Source: Burkholderia sp052045245
Lineage (GTDB): Bacteria; Pseudomonadota; Gammaproteobacteria; Burkholderiales; Burkholderiaceae
Assembly (NCBI RefSeq): GCF_052045245.1
Contig: NZ_JBQEON010000003.1
Span: 248,001 to 312,000, forward strand
DNA length: 64,000 nt
Direction of reading: 5' to 3'
The translations under genes were made by a program, and so were the position numbers. The notes under the pieces are model-generated. The model did no database searches. It saw only the letters and a program-made list of their open reading frames with translations, and was not told where the DNA came from. Shown one piece after another: positions 50,041 to 60,300 of this stretch. The stretch's first letter is position 1. Every line of letters begins with the position of its first letter.

Positions 50041-51486
50041 ATGGCTAACGTGACTTATACGGATACGCAACTGCTGATCGACGGCGAGTGGGTCGACGCC
50101 GCGACCGGCAAGACGATCGACGTCGTGAACCCGGCGACGGGCAAGGTGATCGGCAAGGTGGCCCACGCGGGCATCGCCGATCTCGATCGCGCACTGGCTG
50201 CGGCGCAGCGCGGTTTCGAAGCATGGCGCAAGGTGCCGGCGCACGAACGCGCGGCGACGATGCGCAAGGCGGCCGCATTGGTGCGCGAGCGCGCCGATAC
50301 GATCGCGCAGCTGATGACGCAGGAGCAGGGCAAGCCGCTGACGGAAGCGCGTGTCGAAGTGCTGTCGGCCGCCGACATCATCGAATGGTTCGCGGACGAA
50401 GGCCGCCGCGTGTACGGCCGGATCGTGCCGCCGCGCAATCTCGGCGCGCAGCAGACGGTCGTGAAGGAGCCGGTCGGTCCGGTCGCGGCATTCACGCCGT
50501 GGAATTTCCCGGTCAACCAGGTCGTGCGCAAGCTGAGCGCCGCGCTCGCGACCGGCTGTTCGTTCCTCGTGAAGGCGCCGGAAGAAACCCCTGCGTCGCC
50601 GGCCGCGCTGCTGCGCGCGTTCGTCGACGCAGGTGTGCCGGCCGGCGTGATCGGCCTCGTGTACGGCGATCCGGCGGAAATCTCGTCGTACCTGATTCCG
50701 CATCCGGTGATCCGCAAGGTCACGTTCACGGGCTCGACGCCGGTCGGCAAGCAGCTCGCGGCGCTCGCGGGCCAGCACATGAAGCGCGCGACGATGGAGC
50801 TGGGCGGCCACGCGCCGGTGATCGTCGCCGAGGATGCGGATGTCGCGCTGGCGGTGAAGGCCGCCGGTGGCGCGAAATTCCGCAACGCGGGCCAGGTGTG
50901 CATCTCGCCGACGCGTTTCCTCGTGCACAACAGCATCCGCGACGAATTCACGCGCGCGCTCGTCGCGCATGCGCAGGGGCTGAAGGTCGGCAACGGCCTC
51001 GAGGAAGGCACGACGCTCGGCGCGCTGGCGAACCCGCGCCGGCTGACCGCGATGGCGTCGGTCGTCGAGAACGCGCGCAAGGTCGGCGCGAGCATCGAGA
51101 CCGGCGGCGAGCGGGTTGGCTCGGAAGGCAACTTCTTCGCGCCGACCGTGATCGCGAACGTGCCGCTCGAAGCGGACGTGTTCAACAACGAGCCGTTCGG
51201 CCCGGTCGCGGCGATCCGTGGCTTCGACAGGCTCGAGGACGCGATCGGGGAAGCGAACCGTCTGCCGTTCGGGCTGGCCGGCTACGCGTTCACGCGTTCG
51301 TTCGCGAACGTGCATCTGCTGACGCAGCGCCTCGAAGTCGGCATGCTGTGGATCAACCAGCCGGCGACGCCGTGGCCGGAAATGCCGTTCGGCGGCGTGA
51401 AGGATTCGGGCTACGGTTCGGAAGGCGGGCCGGAAGCGCTGGAGCCGTATCTCGTCACGAAGTCGGTGACGGTGATGGCGGTCTGA
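50041..51486 (+). CDS. gabD: NAD(P)-dependent aldehyde dehydrogenase (succinate-semialdehyde type)
   Basis: A protein of 481 residues. ALDH marks: AFTPWNFPVNQVVRKLSAAL, the general base MELGGHAPVIV (Glu) and the nucleophile FRNAGQVCISPTRF (Cys). C-terminal GVKDSGYGSEGG. Closest by eye to succinate-semialdehyde dehydrogenases, but related enzymes act on other semialdehydes. It lies 161 bases after the cytochrome gene and may oxidise the product of the molybdenum enzyme in the same pathway; this link is inferred. A terminator follows. Confidence 0.9.
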   Translation: MANVTYTDTQLLIDGEWVDAATGKTIDVVNPATGKVIGKVAHAGIADLDRALAAAQRGFEAWRKVPAHERAATMRKAAALVRERADTIAQLMTQEQGKPLTEARVEVLSAADIIEWFADEGRRVYGRIVPPRNLGAQQTVVKEPVGPVAAFTPWNFPVNQVVRKLSAALATGCSFLVKAPEETPASPAALLRAFVDAGVPAGVIGLVYGDPAEISSYLIPHPVIRKVTFTGSTPVGKQLAALAGQHMKRATMELGGHAPVIVAEDADVALAVKAAGGAKFRNAGQVCISPTRFLVHNSIRDEFTRALVAHAQGLKVGNGLEEGTTLGALANPRRLTAMASVVENARKVGASIETGGERVGSEGNFFAPTVIANVPLEADVFNNEPFGPVAAIRGFDRLEDAIGEANRLPFGLAGYAFTRSFANVHLLTQRLEVGMLWINQPATPWPEMPFGGVKDSGYGSEGGPEALEPYLVTKSVTVMAV

Positions 51487-51548
51487 CGACCGTTCGACGG
51501 CGTGCGTGCTGCCGTTGGCGCGGCGCGCACGTTGAGTAGTCGGTTGCA

Positions 51549-51579
51549 GGCCGGGTGTTGTGCCCGGCCTTGTTGTTTC
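51549..51579 (+). terminator. Intrinsic terminator after the aldehyde dehydrogenase
   Basis: GGCCGGG and CCCGGCC pair over 7 bp around a 7-base loop, followed by TTGTTGTTT. It lies 62 bases after the stop codon and closes the ior/ALDH block. Confidence 0.75.
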
Positions 51580-51664
51580 TGGTTCTTTCCGCTTCGTTCG
51601 CTGCCGGCTTTGCCCGGCAATGGCGGTCGCTCCCATCGAGCATTGGACAGATGGCGTTCGCCGC

Positions 51665-53080
51665 TCAATGCCGGCTGCTGCCGCGATAGCTCTCCACTTC
51701 CGCGTCGTACGCCGCCAGAAACGCCTTGCCGAACACCGACGCGAAATCGTCCTCGATCGCGAACACCGTGTCGCGATGGGTCGCCGTGTAGCGATCCCAC
51801 ATCCTTGCCTTGTACAGCGCCGGCACGCGCTTCTCGTACCAGCGCATCGCATCGTCGCGCTCGCGCAGCCGTTGCGGCGAAAAACGCGTCAGCAGATCCA
51901 TCAGCGCGGCGCGCATGCCCGCGACCATGCCGATCTGGTGCGCATGCAGATCCTGGAACGCGTCGCTGACCGCGCTCTGCGGCGACATGAAGCCCGGCAG
52001 CGGCAGCCCGAACATCTGGCGCAGCACCGCGCCGCCGTCCGGCAGCAGCTTCAGCGGATTGTTCTCGCGATCGAGCAGCATCGTCATGTGCGCCTTCACC
52101 TCCCGCTTCAGGATGCTGCGCGACGACAGCAGCTCGACCGTGCCGTTCGCGAACAGCGCCAGCAACTGTCCGGCGATGTACAGCTGTTCGGCCGACCACT
52201 GATGCGATTCGGCGGCCGCATCGAGTCCTGCGCCCTCGAAGAATGCGTTCAGCAATTCATCGGGCGTCGGCACGCGGTGCGGCTGCGGGGCAGCCTCGTC
52301 GGCCGGCCGCGGCTCGGCGTGCGCCGCCGCCGGCTGCACGCGCACGTGCTGCGTCCACTCGGGCGCATGGTCGGCCTGCGTCGCGGACGGCGCGTCGCGC
52401 CCTGCATTGCCGCGCTCGGCCGATGACGCCGGACCCGATGCGCCGATATCGGGCGACGGCTGCGTGAACAGGTCGAGCGGATCGATTGACAGCTGATTCA
52501 GGTCGCGCTGCGACGGCGCCGGAGATGCGGCCGGCGCGGTGCGGCTCGCCGGCCGCTCCGCGTCCTTGCGTGCCGCGCCGGACCGCACGCCGGCGTCCAC
52601 CGCCTTGCCGCGCGGCACAAGGCGATCCTGCAGCAGCCCCCACAGCCGGTTGCCGGCGCCTTTCGCGTCGCCGTGCGGGCGCGCGGCGGTTTCCTGCGTG
52701 CGCGGCAGGTCGGCGCGCGCGCCGGCATCGGAGGGCATGTCGACGACCGGCGCATCCTGCCCATCGTCGCGCTCGGCCCGCAGCACGTACGGCCCGATGC
52801 GGATGATGTCGCCGGTATTGAGCGGGCGCTCCTGTGCATAGCCGACCGGCTCGCGATTCACCTCGATGGTCGACACGCTGCTCAGGTTCCTCAGCAGACA
52901 CGCGTCGTCACCCACCTGCAGCAGGGCCTGCAGCCGGGAAATCTGCCGGGTGTCGTCGCGCAGCACGAGATGATTGTCGGTGGCCCGGCCGATGGTGCCG
53001 CCGGGCGGGTGGAACACGACGGCGTCGTAGGAGTCGCTTTCGACCGGCTCGCCGGCGTGTTCGATCACGATCAGTTGCAT
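51665..53080 (-). CDS. tagH: T6SS FHA-domain protein TagH (Fha)
   Basis: A protein of 471 residues. An N-terminal FHA domain (~1-95) with GGTIGRATDNHLVL, the phosphothreonine-binding QISRLQALLQ, and SSVSTIEVNREPVG. A Pro/Ala-rich linker ~100-250, then the TagH C-terminal domain (LLNAFFEGAGLDAA, MTMLLDRENNPLKL, SDAFQDLHAHQIGMVAGMRA, YEKRVPALYKARMW). In the threonine-phosphorylation pathway, PpkA phosphorylates Fha to trigger assembly; the matching kinase is at 61728. Start ATG 53080 gives the natural FHA N-terminus, though the frame opens far upstream. Same operon as the lipoprotein gene before it. Confidence 0.93.
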   Translation of the reverse strand: MQLIVIEHAGEPVESDSYDAVVFHPPGGTIGRATDNHLVLRDDTRQISRLQALLQVGDDACLLRNLSSVSTIEVNREPVGYAQERPLNTGDIIRIGPYVLRAERDDGQDAPVVDMPSDAGARADLPRTQETAARPHGDAKGAGNRLWGLLQDRLVPRGKAVDAGVRSGAARKDAERPASRTAPAASPAPSQRDLNQLSIDPLDLFTQPSPDIGASGPASSAERGNAGRDAPSATQADHAPEWTQHVRVQPAAAHAEPRPADEAAPQPHRVPTPDELLNAFFEGAGLDAAAESHQWSAEQLYIAGQLLALFANGTVELLSSRSILKREVKAHMTMLLDRENNPLKLLPDGGAVLRQMFGLPLPGFMSPQSAVSDAFQDLHAHQIGMVAGMRAALMDLLTRFSPQRLRERDDAMRWYEKRVPALYKARMWDRYTATHRDTVFAIEDDFASVFGKAFLAAYDAEVESYRGSSRH

Positions 53081-53127
53081 GTCATACGTCGCTCGGTGGT
53101 GAAGCGCTCGCGGGGAAACCGGTTCGG

Positions 53128-53514
53128 TCAGGATGACGACGCATGTCTGCGGCGCGCGAATTCGAACGCGGGCCCCCAGATCGGATGCCCCTTCTCGGCG
53201 GGGGACAAGTCGAAGCGCGGGTTGAGGTCGAGAATCTTGGAGAACTCGGCGCGGCATTGCGCGATGCGGTTCGTCACGCAATAGCTGAACGCGAGCAGCT
53301 TGTGCGCGGCGACCTGCGTGTCGGTGTCGGCCCCGTCGATCTCCTTCGCCCGGCTCAGGATCGCAATCGTGCGTCCGTAGTCGCCCGCGCCATAGGCCGC
53401 GCGCGCGCTGTCGACCGCGGCGCGCGCAGCCGACTGCGTGGGGGACGTGCCGCATCCGCCGACTCCCAGCAACAAGGCGCCGAGAAAAATCACGATCGAT
53501 GAACGGCCTTTCAT
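53128..53514 (-). CDS. T6SS-associated lipoprotein (TssQ-like)
   Basis: A protein of 128 residues. Lipoprotein signal with lipobox GVGGC (IFLGALLLGVGGCGTSPTQS). The mature part is two TPR-like helix pairs (AYGAGDYGRTIAILSRAKEI, HKLLAFSYCVTNRIAQCRAE). Small TPR lipoproteins of the TssQ family accompany T6SS clusters in Burkholderiales; role in the envelope complex is presumed. It is 47 bases upstream of tagH, same strand. Confidence 0.8.
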   Translation of the reverse strand: MKGRSSIVIFLGALLLGVGGCGTSPTQSAARAAVDSARAAYGAGDYGRTIAILSRAKEIDGADTDTQVAAHKLLAFSYCVTNRIAQCRAEFSKILDLNPRFDLSPAEKGHPIWGPAFEFARRRHASSS

Positions 53515-54143
53515 TTTGGAATGAATTTTTTGCGTGATTGGAAGGTGTTGCGCAAGCGCTGTTGGATTCTAGTGCCAATCATGCCGATCGATGCCGTCGT
53601 TACACTTTGTTTCAATTGGAAAAATGCGTTCGAGTTACCACTCAAATCAATTCCCGGTTTTCGACTTGTTAATCCATAAAATCGATTCTATAGTTCGCTG
53701 TGCTTTTTGGATTCGTCAGTTGTTTGCCCGGTGCCCGTCAATGGCCGAAGAAGCGGGCCGTCCGTTCGGCCAACGCAAACAGCCTGGCACGACCCACGGG
53801 GCGTGACCACCCACCGCCGACGGCTGGCAGGCTTGGGTTCAGCGTCCATACAGCAAATGTCCATGCAAGAGAACCGGGCCGCCGCCGCGAACCGGTCGAA
53901 TTAACACGTCTTCTCGAAATGACCGAAATCAATTCAATCCATTGTCATTACCCCAATTTCGACCCCGGCTCGTAATTGGCGATTTGACCCGGCTTTTTAC
54001 AAGAATAAATTGCCGCATGGAATTTAACGGAAGGGTATGCGAGTCACATAATTACCGGTCAATTAATTGTCCCTTTTTAATCCGGAGCTCCGATTTCGCT
54101 TATGGAAATCGGCGGGGGAATTATTGCGCTGCGAGGGTGGAAT
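53515..54143. other. AT-rich divergent promoter region of the T6SS locus
   Basis: Most of this 630-base gap is markedly AT-rich, the strongest such patch in the window. A candidate sigma-70 promoter reads TTGACC (53984-53989), 16 bases, TAAATT (54006-54011), about 130 bases before tssJ. No gene; short open frames lack ribosome-binding sites and family resemblance. Such AT-rich gaps often bind H-NS-type silencers. Confidence 0.6.
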
Positions 54144-54659
54144 ATGCGTTGGCGGTCCAGCGGGTTCATCGTGTTGGGATGTGCATTGCTGTTGCCCGGA
54201 TGCGGCGCCACCGAGCGGGCCGCCGCGGTGCCGTATGCGATCACGGTCGACGTTGCGCCCGACGTCAACCCTGACCTCAACCGCAGGCCGTCGCCAATCG
54301 TGCTGAAGGTGTTCCAGCTGCGCGCGGCGTCGGCGTTCGATGGTGCCGATTTCTTCTCGCTCCAGGACAAGCCCGAGAACATCCTCGGCGCGGACCTCCT
54401 CGGCACCGACCGCGTGATCCTGCGGCCGGGCGAGTCGCGCACGCTGCACTACCGCGGCAATGTCGAGGCCGGTGCGATCGGCGTGATCGCCGAGTACCGG
54501 ATGCTCGACAGGAACCGCTGGCGCCTGACGGTGCCGCTGCCGCGCGCGAGGCAGCTCAACGTATACAAGTTCTGGCAGACGTCGCCCGGTGAGCTGAAGC
54601 TGTCGATCGCGGTCAGGAACGGCGGTCTCGCGTTGAACGACACGCGGGGGCGCCCATGA
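54144..54659 (+). CDS. tssJ: T6SS outer-membrane lipoprotein TssJ
   Basis: A protein of 171 residues. Lipoprotein signal with lipobox LLPGC (FIVLGCALLLPGCGAT). The mature transthyretin-like fold shows ITVDVAPDVNPDLNRRPSPI, LKVFQLRAASAFDGADFFSL and LRPGESRTLHYRGNVEAGAI. TssJ anchors the TssLM complex to the outer membrane. Start ATG 54144 (GAGGGTGG upstream) is preferred over ATG 54102. Its TGA overlaps the tssK ATG, the first of several couplings in this operon. Confidence 0.95.
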   Translation: MRWRSSGFIVLGCALLLPGCGATERAAAVPYAITVDVAPDVNPDLNRRPSPIVLKVFQLRAASAFDGADFFSLQDKPENILGADLLGTDRVILRPGESRTLHYRGNVEAGAIGVIAEYRMLDRNRWRLTVPLPRARQLNVYKFWQTSPGELKLSIAVRNGGLALNDTRGRP

Positions 54660-56038
54660 CGGAACCGACGATGTCCGCGACGCCGGTCGCCGCGCTGCGT
54701 CAGCGCGTGGTGTGGACCGAAGGGATGTTCCTGCGGCCGCAGCATTTCCAGCAGCTCGAACGGCACTGGGAACGCTACGTCGCGCTGCGCTGCCTGCCGC
54801 TGCAGGGGTTTTACTGGGGCTTCGACACACTCGAGATCGACCGTGAGCAGCTGGCGCTCGGCAAGGTCGCGTTGCGGGCGGCGACGGGCGTGATGCGCGA
54901 CGGTACGCCGTTCGACCTGTCGCATCCCGACGATCTGCCCGAACCGCTCGACATACCGGCCGATGCGAAGGACCGGCTCGTCGTGCTCGCGCTGCCGCGC
55001 TGGCGCGGCGGCGGCGAGGAGGTGTCGTTCGGCGCGGACGCGGGCGGCAGCGGCAACGCGGACGTCGCCCGCTACGTCGTGCGCGAATACGAAGTGGCCG
55101 ATGCGAACGCGGTCGCGCTCGGCCCCGCGCTGCTGCAGACGGGGCGCCTGAACGTCCGGCTGATGCTCGACACCGAGCTGACCGGCGACTGGCATGCGCT
55201 CGGCGTCGTGCGGATCGTCGAGCGGCGCACCGACGCGCGGCTGCTCGTCGACGACGGCTACATCCCGCCGCGCCTGGTCGCGCAGCGCGACCCGGCATTG
55301 CTCGCCTACACGCGCGAACTGCACGGACTGCTCACGCAGCGCAGCGACGCGCTGGCCGAGCGCCTGTCGGAACCGGGGCGCGGCGGCGTCTCGGAAGTCG
55401 CGGATTTCCTGCTGCTGCAGCTCGTGAACCGCTACCTGGCGCTGACCTGGCACGCGCAGCAGGACGTCGCGACGCATCCGGAGGCGCTGTTTCGCGACTG
55501 GCTGAAGCTCGCGTGCGACCTCAGCACGTTCACGGCGGCCGGCCGGCGCCCGCAATCGCTCGCGGTCTACGTGCACGACGACCTGCGCACGAGCTTCGCC
55601 GAACTGATGACGGAGCTGCGCCGGTCGCTGTCGACGGTGCTGGAGCAGAACGCGATCCAGATCGAGCTGCGCGACGCGGGCAACGGCATCCGGGTCGCGA
55701 CGCTCGCCGATCCCGCGCTGCGCGACACGGCCGGCTTCGTGCTCGCGGTGCGCGCCGACATACCGGCCGACAGCCTGCGCGCGCGGTTTCCCGCGCAGGC
55801 GAAGCTCGGCCCGGTCGAGCGGATCCGCGACCTGGTGCAGTTGCAGCTGCCGGGCATCACGATGCGCCAGTTGCCGGTCGCGCCGCGGCAGATCCCGTAT
55901 CACGCCGGACATACGTACTTCGAGATCGACAAGGGCAGCGACCTGTGGAAGCAGCTGGCGCGCTCCGGCGGTCTGGCATTTCATTTCGCCGGCGAATTCC
56001 CCGGGCTCTCGATGGAATTCTGGGCGATACGCGGGTGA
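54656..56038 (+). CDS. tssK: T6SS baseplate-membrane linker TssK
   Basis: A protein of 460 residues. The start region VVWTEGMFLRPQHFQQLERH is the TssK signature, followed by LQGFYWGFDTLEIDREQLAL and the C-terminal receptor-like part (HAGHTYFEIDKGSDLWKQLA, GLAFHFAGEFPGLSMEFWAI). TssK trimers dock the baseplate to TssL/TssM. It is coupled to tssJ (ATGA) and followed by tssL 15 bases on. Confidence 0.97.
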   Translation: MTEPTMSATPVAALRQRVVWTEGMFLRPQHFQQLERHWERYVALRCLPLQGFYWGFDTLEIDREQLALGKVALRAATGVMRDGTPFDLSHPDDLPEPLDIPADAKDRLVVLALPRWRGGGEEVSFGADAGGSGNADVARYVVREYEVADANAVALGPALLQTGRLNVRLMLDTELTGDWHALGVVRIVERRTDARLLVDDGYIPPRLVAQRDPALLAYTRELHGLLTQRSDALAERLSEPGRGGVSEVADFLLLQLVNRYLALTWHAQQDVATHPEALFRDWLKLACDLSTFTAAGRRPQSLAVYVHDDLRTSFAELMTELRRSLSTVLEQNAIQIELRDAGNGIRVATLADPALRDTAGFVLAVRADIPADSLRARFPAQAKLGPVERIRDLVQLQLPGITMRQLPVAPRQIPYHAGHTYFEIDKGSDLWKQLARSGGLAFHFAGEFPGLSMEFWAIRG

Positions 56039-56053
56039 GGGCGGGACAGCACG

Positions 56054-57379
56054 ATGAATTCTTCCTCCGATTCGATCTCCGCCGGCACAGGCGGATTCGT
56101 GCCGCCGAATCCGGGTGGCATGCATCCGGCCGCCGCAGCCAGTGCGACCGGGCCGACGGCCACGCAACCGCGCCCCGGCCGCTGGGCCGCGAGCGGCACG
56201 AACCCGCTCGTCGCGGCCGCGAACCCGCTGCTCAATCTCGTGCCGCAGATCCGTTCGACCGTCCATCATCCGAATCCGGCATGGCTGCGCGAGCATCTCG
56301 TCGTCGAGATCCGCCAGTTCGAGGCGCGCGCGCAGGAAGCCGGCGTGCCGTCGGAGGCGATCATCGGCGCGCGCTACTGTCTGTGCACGGCGCTCGACGA
56401 AGCGGCCGCGCTGACGCCGTGGGGCGGCAGCGTGTGGTCGTCGCACAGCCTGCTCGTGTCGTTCCACAACGAAACCTGGGGCGGCGAGAAGTTCTTCCAC
56501 CTGCTCGAACGGCTGTCGCAGCAACCGCGTCAGCACCTCGATCTGCTGGAACTGCTGTATTTCTGTCTGGCGCTCGGTTTCGAGGGGCGCTATCGGGTGC
56601 TCGACAATGGCCATGCGGAGCTCGACGCGCTGCGCTGGCAGCTGGCTCACACGATCCGTTCGGTGCGCGGCGAATTCGATCCCGCGTTGTCGCCGCACTG
56701 GCGCGACATCGTCACGCGCGACGTGTCGCGCCGCTTCGTCGTGCCGCTGTGGGTCTGCGTGGCGCTCGCGCTGTTGATCGGCTTCGGCGTGTTCGTCGGG
56801 CTGCGCGTCGCGCTGGCCGGACATTCGGACCAGCTGTTCGCGTCGATCGACGCGCTGCACGTGCCGAAGCTGCAGCCCGCGCAGGCGCCGCCGCGCCCGG
56901 CGCCGGTGCCGCGGGTCGCGAAGTTCCTGGCCCCCGAGATCGCGGCCGGCCTCGTGTCGGTGCGCGACGACGCCGATCGCAGCGTGATCGTGCTGCGCGG
57001 CGACGGGCTGTTCAAGTCCGGCTCGACGTCGGTGATCGACCGTTACGCGCCGGTGCTCGCGCGGGTCGCGGATGCGCTGAACCAGGTGCCCGGCCACGTG
57101 CGCGTGACCGGCTATACCGACGACACGCCGGTGCACACGGCACGCTTCGCGTCGAACTGGGATCTGTCGCGCGAACGCGCGGAGGCCGTGCGCAGCATGA
57201 TCGCCGCGCGCCTCGATCATCCGGAGCGGCTCGCGGCAGAAGGGCGCGGCACGCTCGATCCGGTCGCGCCGAACGATACGCCCGCGAACCGCGCGCTGAA
57301 CCGGCGCGTCGAGATCACGCTGCTGCCGGCGCCCGGCAGTCTCGCCGTCGGCGCGCGCGCGACGCAGGGAGCCAACTGA
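56054..57379 (+). CDS. tssL: T6SS TssL (IcmH/DotU) with C-terminal OmpA peptidoglycan-binding domain
   Basis: A protein of 441 residues. A Pro/Ala-rich N-terminal stretch, then the DotU cytoplasmic domain (~60-220: ARYCLCTALDEAAALTPWGG, FHNETWGGEKFFHLLERLSQ). One membrane helix (~231-252). A periplasmic OmpA-like domain follows (~300-430: VLRGDGLFKSGSTSVIDRYA, GYTDDTPVHT, LSRERAEAVRSMI, NRRVEITLLP), making it an extended TssL able to bind peptidoglycan directly. It forms the inner membrane complex with TssM, which starts one base after its stop. Confidence 0.96.
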   Translation: MNSSSDSISAGTGGFVPPNPGGMHPAAAASATGPTATQPRPGRWAASGTNPLVAAANPLLNLVPQIRSTVHHPNPAWLREHLVVEIRQFEARAQEAGVPSEAIIGARYCLCTALDEAAALTPWGGSVWSSHSLLVSFHNETWGGEKFFHLLERLSQQPRQHLDLLELLYFCLALGFEGRYRVLDNGHAELDALRWQLAHTIRSVRGEFDPALSPHWRDIVTRDVSRRFVVPLWVCVALALLIGFGVFVGLRVALAGHSDQLFASIDALHVPKLQPAQAPPRPAPVPRVAKFLAPEIAAGLVSVRDDADRSVIVLRGDGLFKSGSTSVIDRYAPVLARVADALNQVPGHVRVTGYTDDTPVHTARFASNWDLSRERAEAVRSMIAARLDHPERLAAEGRGTLDPVAPNDTPANRALNRRVEITLLPAPGSLAVGARATQGAN

Positions 57380-57380
57380 C

Positions 57381-60300
57381 ATGAACCAGGCTGTCGCGCG
57401 TTTCGTCCGGCCGTTGCCGTCGCGGGAAATCTGGACCTTCGCCGGTCTCGTCGTGCTCGCGTGCTTCGTGTGGCTCGCCGGGCCGCTGTTCGCGTTCGCC
57501 GAAATCCGGCCACTCGAGAGCGGCTGGGCGCGCGCGGTGACGATCGCCGCGCTGTTCGCCGCGTGGGGCGCACGCGTCGCGTGGCGCAGCTGGCACGCGA
57601 GCCGCCTGAACGCGCAGTTGCTGAACCAGTTGCGCGCCGCCGCGCCCGGGCCGGCCACCGTCGACGATCCGGCCAAGGCCCAGCTCGACGAGCTGCGCAG
57701 CCGCTTCGACGAGGCCGCGACGCTGCTGAAGAAAGTCCGCTTCGGCCAGGCGGACAGCGCGCGCAAGGGGCTGGCGCGCTGGTTCGACCGGATGTCGCGC
57801 CAGTATCTGTACCAGCTCCCGTGGTACGTGTTCATCGGCGCGCCGGGCTCGGGCAAGACGACCGCGCTGGTCAATTCCGGGCTCAGTTTTCCGCTCGCCG
57901 AGCAGTTCGGCCGCGCGGCGATTCGCGGCGTGGGCGGCACCCGGCACTGCGACTGGTGGTTCACGAACGACGCGGTGCTGATCGACACGGCCGGCCGCTA
58001 TACGACGCACGAGGGCAATCGCGCGCTCGACGAAGCCGAGTGGAAGGGCTTCGTCGAGCTGCTGAAGAAGTACCGCACGCGCCAGCCGCTGAACGGCGCG
58101 ATGCTGACGATCAGCGTCGCCGACCTGGTCGGGGCGTCGGAGGCCGAGCGCACGCAGCACGCGATGGTGCTGCGCAAGCGGCTGCTCGAACTGCGCGCGC
58201 AGCTCGGCATCCGGTTTCCCGTCTACCTGCTCGTGACGAAGGCCGACCTGCTGGCCGGCTTCGCCGAGTATTTCGGCACCTTCGGCCGCGCGGAATGCGC
58301 GCAGGTGTGGGGCTTCACGTTTCCGCTCGCGCAGAGCGAGGCGCCGGGCTTCGACCTGCGCGCCGCATTCGACCGCGAATACCGGCTGCTGCACCAGCGG
58401 CTGAACGACGGACTGCCCGAGCTGCTCGCGACGCAGACCGATGCGCGCCAGCGCGAGATGGCGTACCTGCTGCCGCAGCAGGTCGCCGACCTGCAGGACA
58501 TGCTCGGCCAGTTCGTCGCCGAGGTGTTTTCCGTATCGAGCTTCGAACCGATGCCGATGCTGCGCGGCGTGTACCTGACGAGCGGCACGCAGGAGGGCAC
58601 CGCGTTCGACCGCGTGATGAGCGGCATCAAGCGCTTCCTGAAGATCGAAGGCGTGCCGCCGGTCGCGCAGGTCGGCTCGACCGGGCGCAGCTTCTTCCTG
58701 AAGTCGCTGCTGCAGGAGCACATCTTCCGCGAAGCCGCGCTCGCCGGCAGCGACCTGCGCTGGCATCAGAAGCGGCGCGTGCTGCAGATCGCCGGCTACG
58801 CGCTGCTGGCCGTCGTGAGCGTGGTCGTGCTGGCCGCGTGGCTGCGCAGCTATGCGAACAATCGCGCGTATCTCGACCGGATCGCGCAGCGCGTGCCGGC
58901 CGTCGATGCGCAGATCGCCGGTGCGAAGTTCTCGGAGGCGGCCGACATCGCGCGGCTGCTGCCGGTGCTCGACGCGCTCGGCGGGCTCGCGAATGCCGGC
59001 GGCGTCGACCGGTCGCATCCGCCGCTCGCATACCGCTGGGGGCTCTTTCAGGGCGAGAAGATCGACGAGGCCGTCGACGCCGTGTACCGGCGCGCGCTCG
59101 ACGACGTGCTGCTGCCGATCGCCGCGCGCCGGATGGAGGCCGCGCTGAGCGATGCACGGCCCGACGAAACCGACTACGCGTATGCGGCGCTGAAGGCGTA
59201 CCTGATGCTGTACGACAGCGCGCACTACGACCCCGCGTTCGTGCAGGCCGTCGTCGACCTGGAAATGGAGCGCGCGCTGCCGCCCGATTTCTCGCCGGCC
59301 GAACGCTCGGCGCTGCGCGCGCATCTCGCCGCGCTGTTCGGCAACCGGGTGGCCGTGTCGCCGTATCCGATGAACGAGCGGCTCGTGGCCGACGTGCGCG
59401 ACCGGCTGCGCCAGGTGCCGTTCTCGCAGCGGCTGTACCGCCAGCTCACGCGCACGCTGCGGCCGGCGACGTCCGCATTCGATTTCAACGTCGCACGCGC
59501 GGTGGGGCCCGACGCATCGCTGGTGTTCCGCCGCCAGAGCGGCAAGCCGCTGTCGGAAGGCGTGCCGGGCCTGTATACGCGCAACGGTTATCGCAACGTG
59601 TTCTCGCCGCGCCTCGCCGGCGAGGTCGACGCGTACGGCCACGAGGAGGTGTGGGTGCTGAACCTCGGGCTATCCGAGATCCCCGGGCCGAACGACGCCG
59701 GCGCGTGGGCGCGCGACATCCGCCAGCTGTACCTGAACGACTACCTGAAGATCTGGGACGACTATCTCGCCGATATCAAGCTGCAGCACACGGCGACGCT
59801 CGCGCAGAGCATCCAGGTCGCGCGTGCGCTGTCGTCGGCGGATTCGCCGCTCACGCGGCTGATGATCGCGCTGGCGCGCGACACGGCGCTCGGCGACACG
59901 CCGGGCGGCGCACGCACGCTCGCGTCGCGCGCGCAGGACAAGGTCGACGAGGCGCGCAGCTCGCTGTCGCAGATCTTCGCGGGGCAGGGCGCGAGCGACG
60001 CGAATCCGTCCGCGGCGGCGCCCGCGAGCCCCGAGCAGGTGGTCGACAGTCACTTCGCCGGATTGCGCGCATTCGCGCCGGGCAGCGGCGACCAGGCGCA
60101 GGCATTCGACGCGGTGCTGAAGTCGATCGACGCGCTCTATACGTACCTGACGGCCACCGACGACGCACTGCGCAGCGGCGCCCAGCCGCCGCCGTCCGAC
60201 GCGCCCGCACGGCTGCGCGCGCAGGCCGGCCGGCTGCCGACACCGTTCCGCGACGTGCTCGACGATCTGTCGAACGTCGCGAACGGCAGCGTCGCAACCG

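Noticed and set aside
53591..53806. 71-codon ORF in the AT-rich T6SS gap
   Set aside because: No ribosome-binding site, no family resemblance, and several overlapping alternatives in the same strand; more likely promoter DNA.
54449..57988. 1179-codon open frame on the minus strand
   Set aside because: It lies opposite tssK-tssL-tssM, which have clear family motifs. Its translation is Arg/His/Gln-rich with no domains, a normal shadow in very GC-rich DNA.
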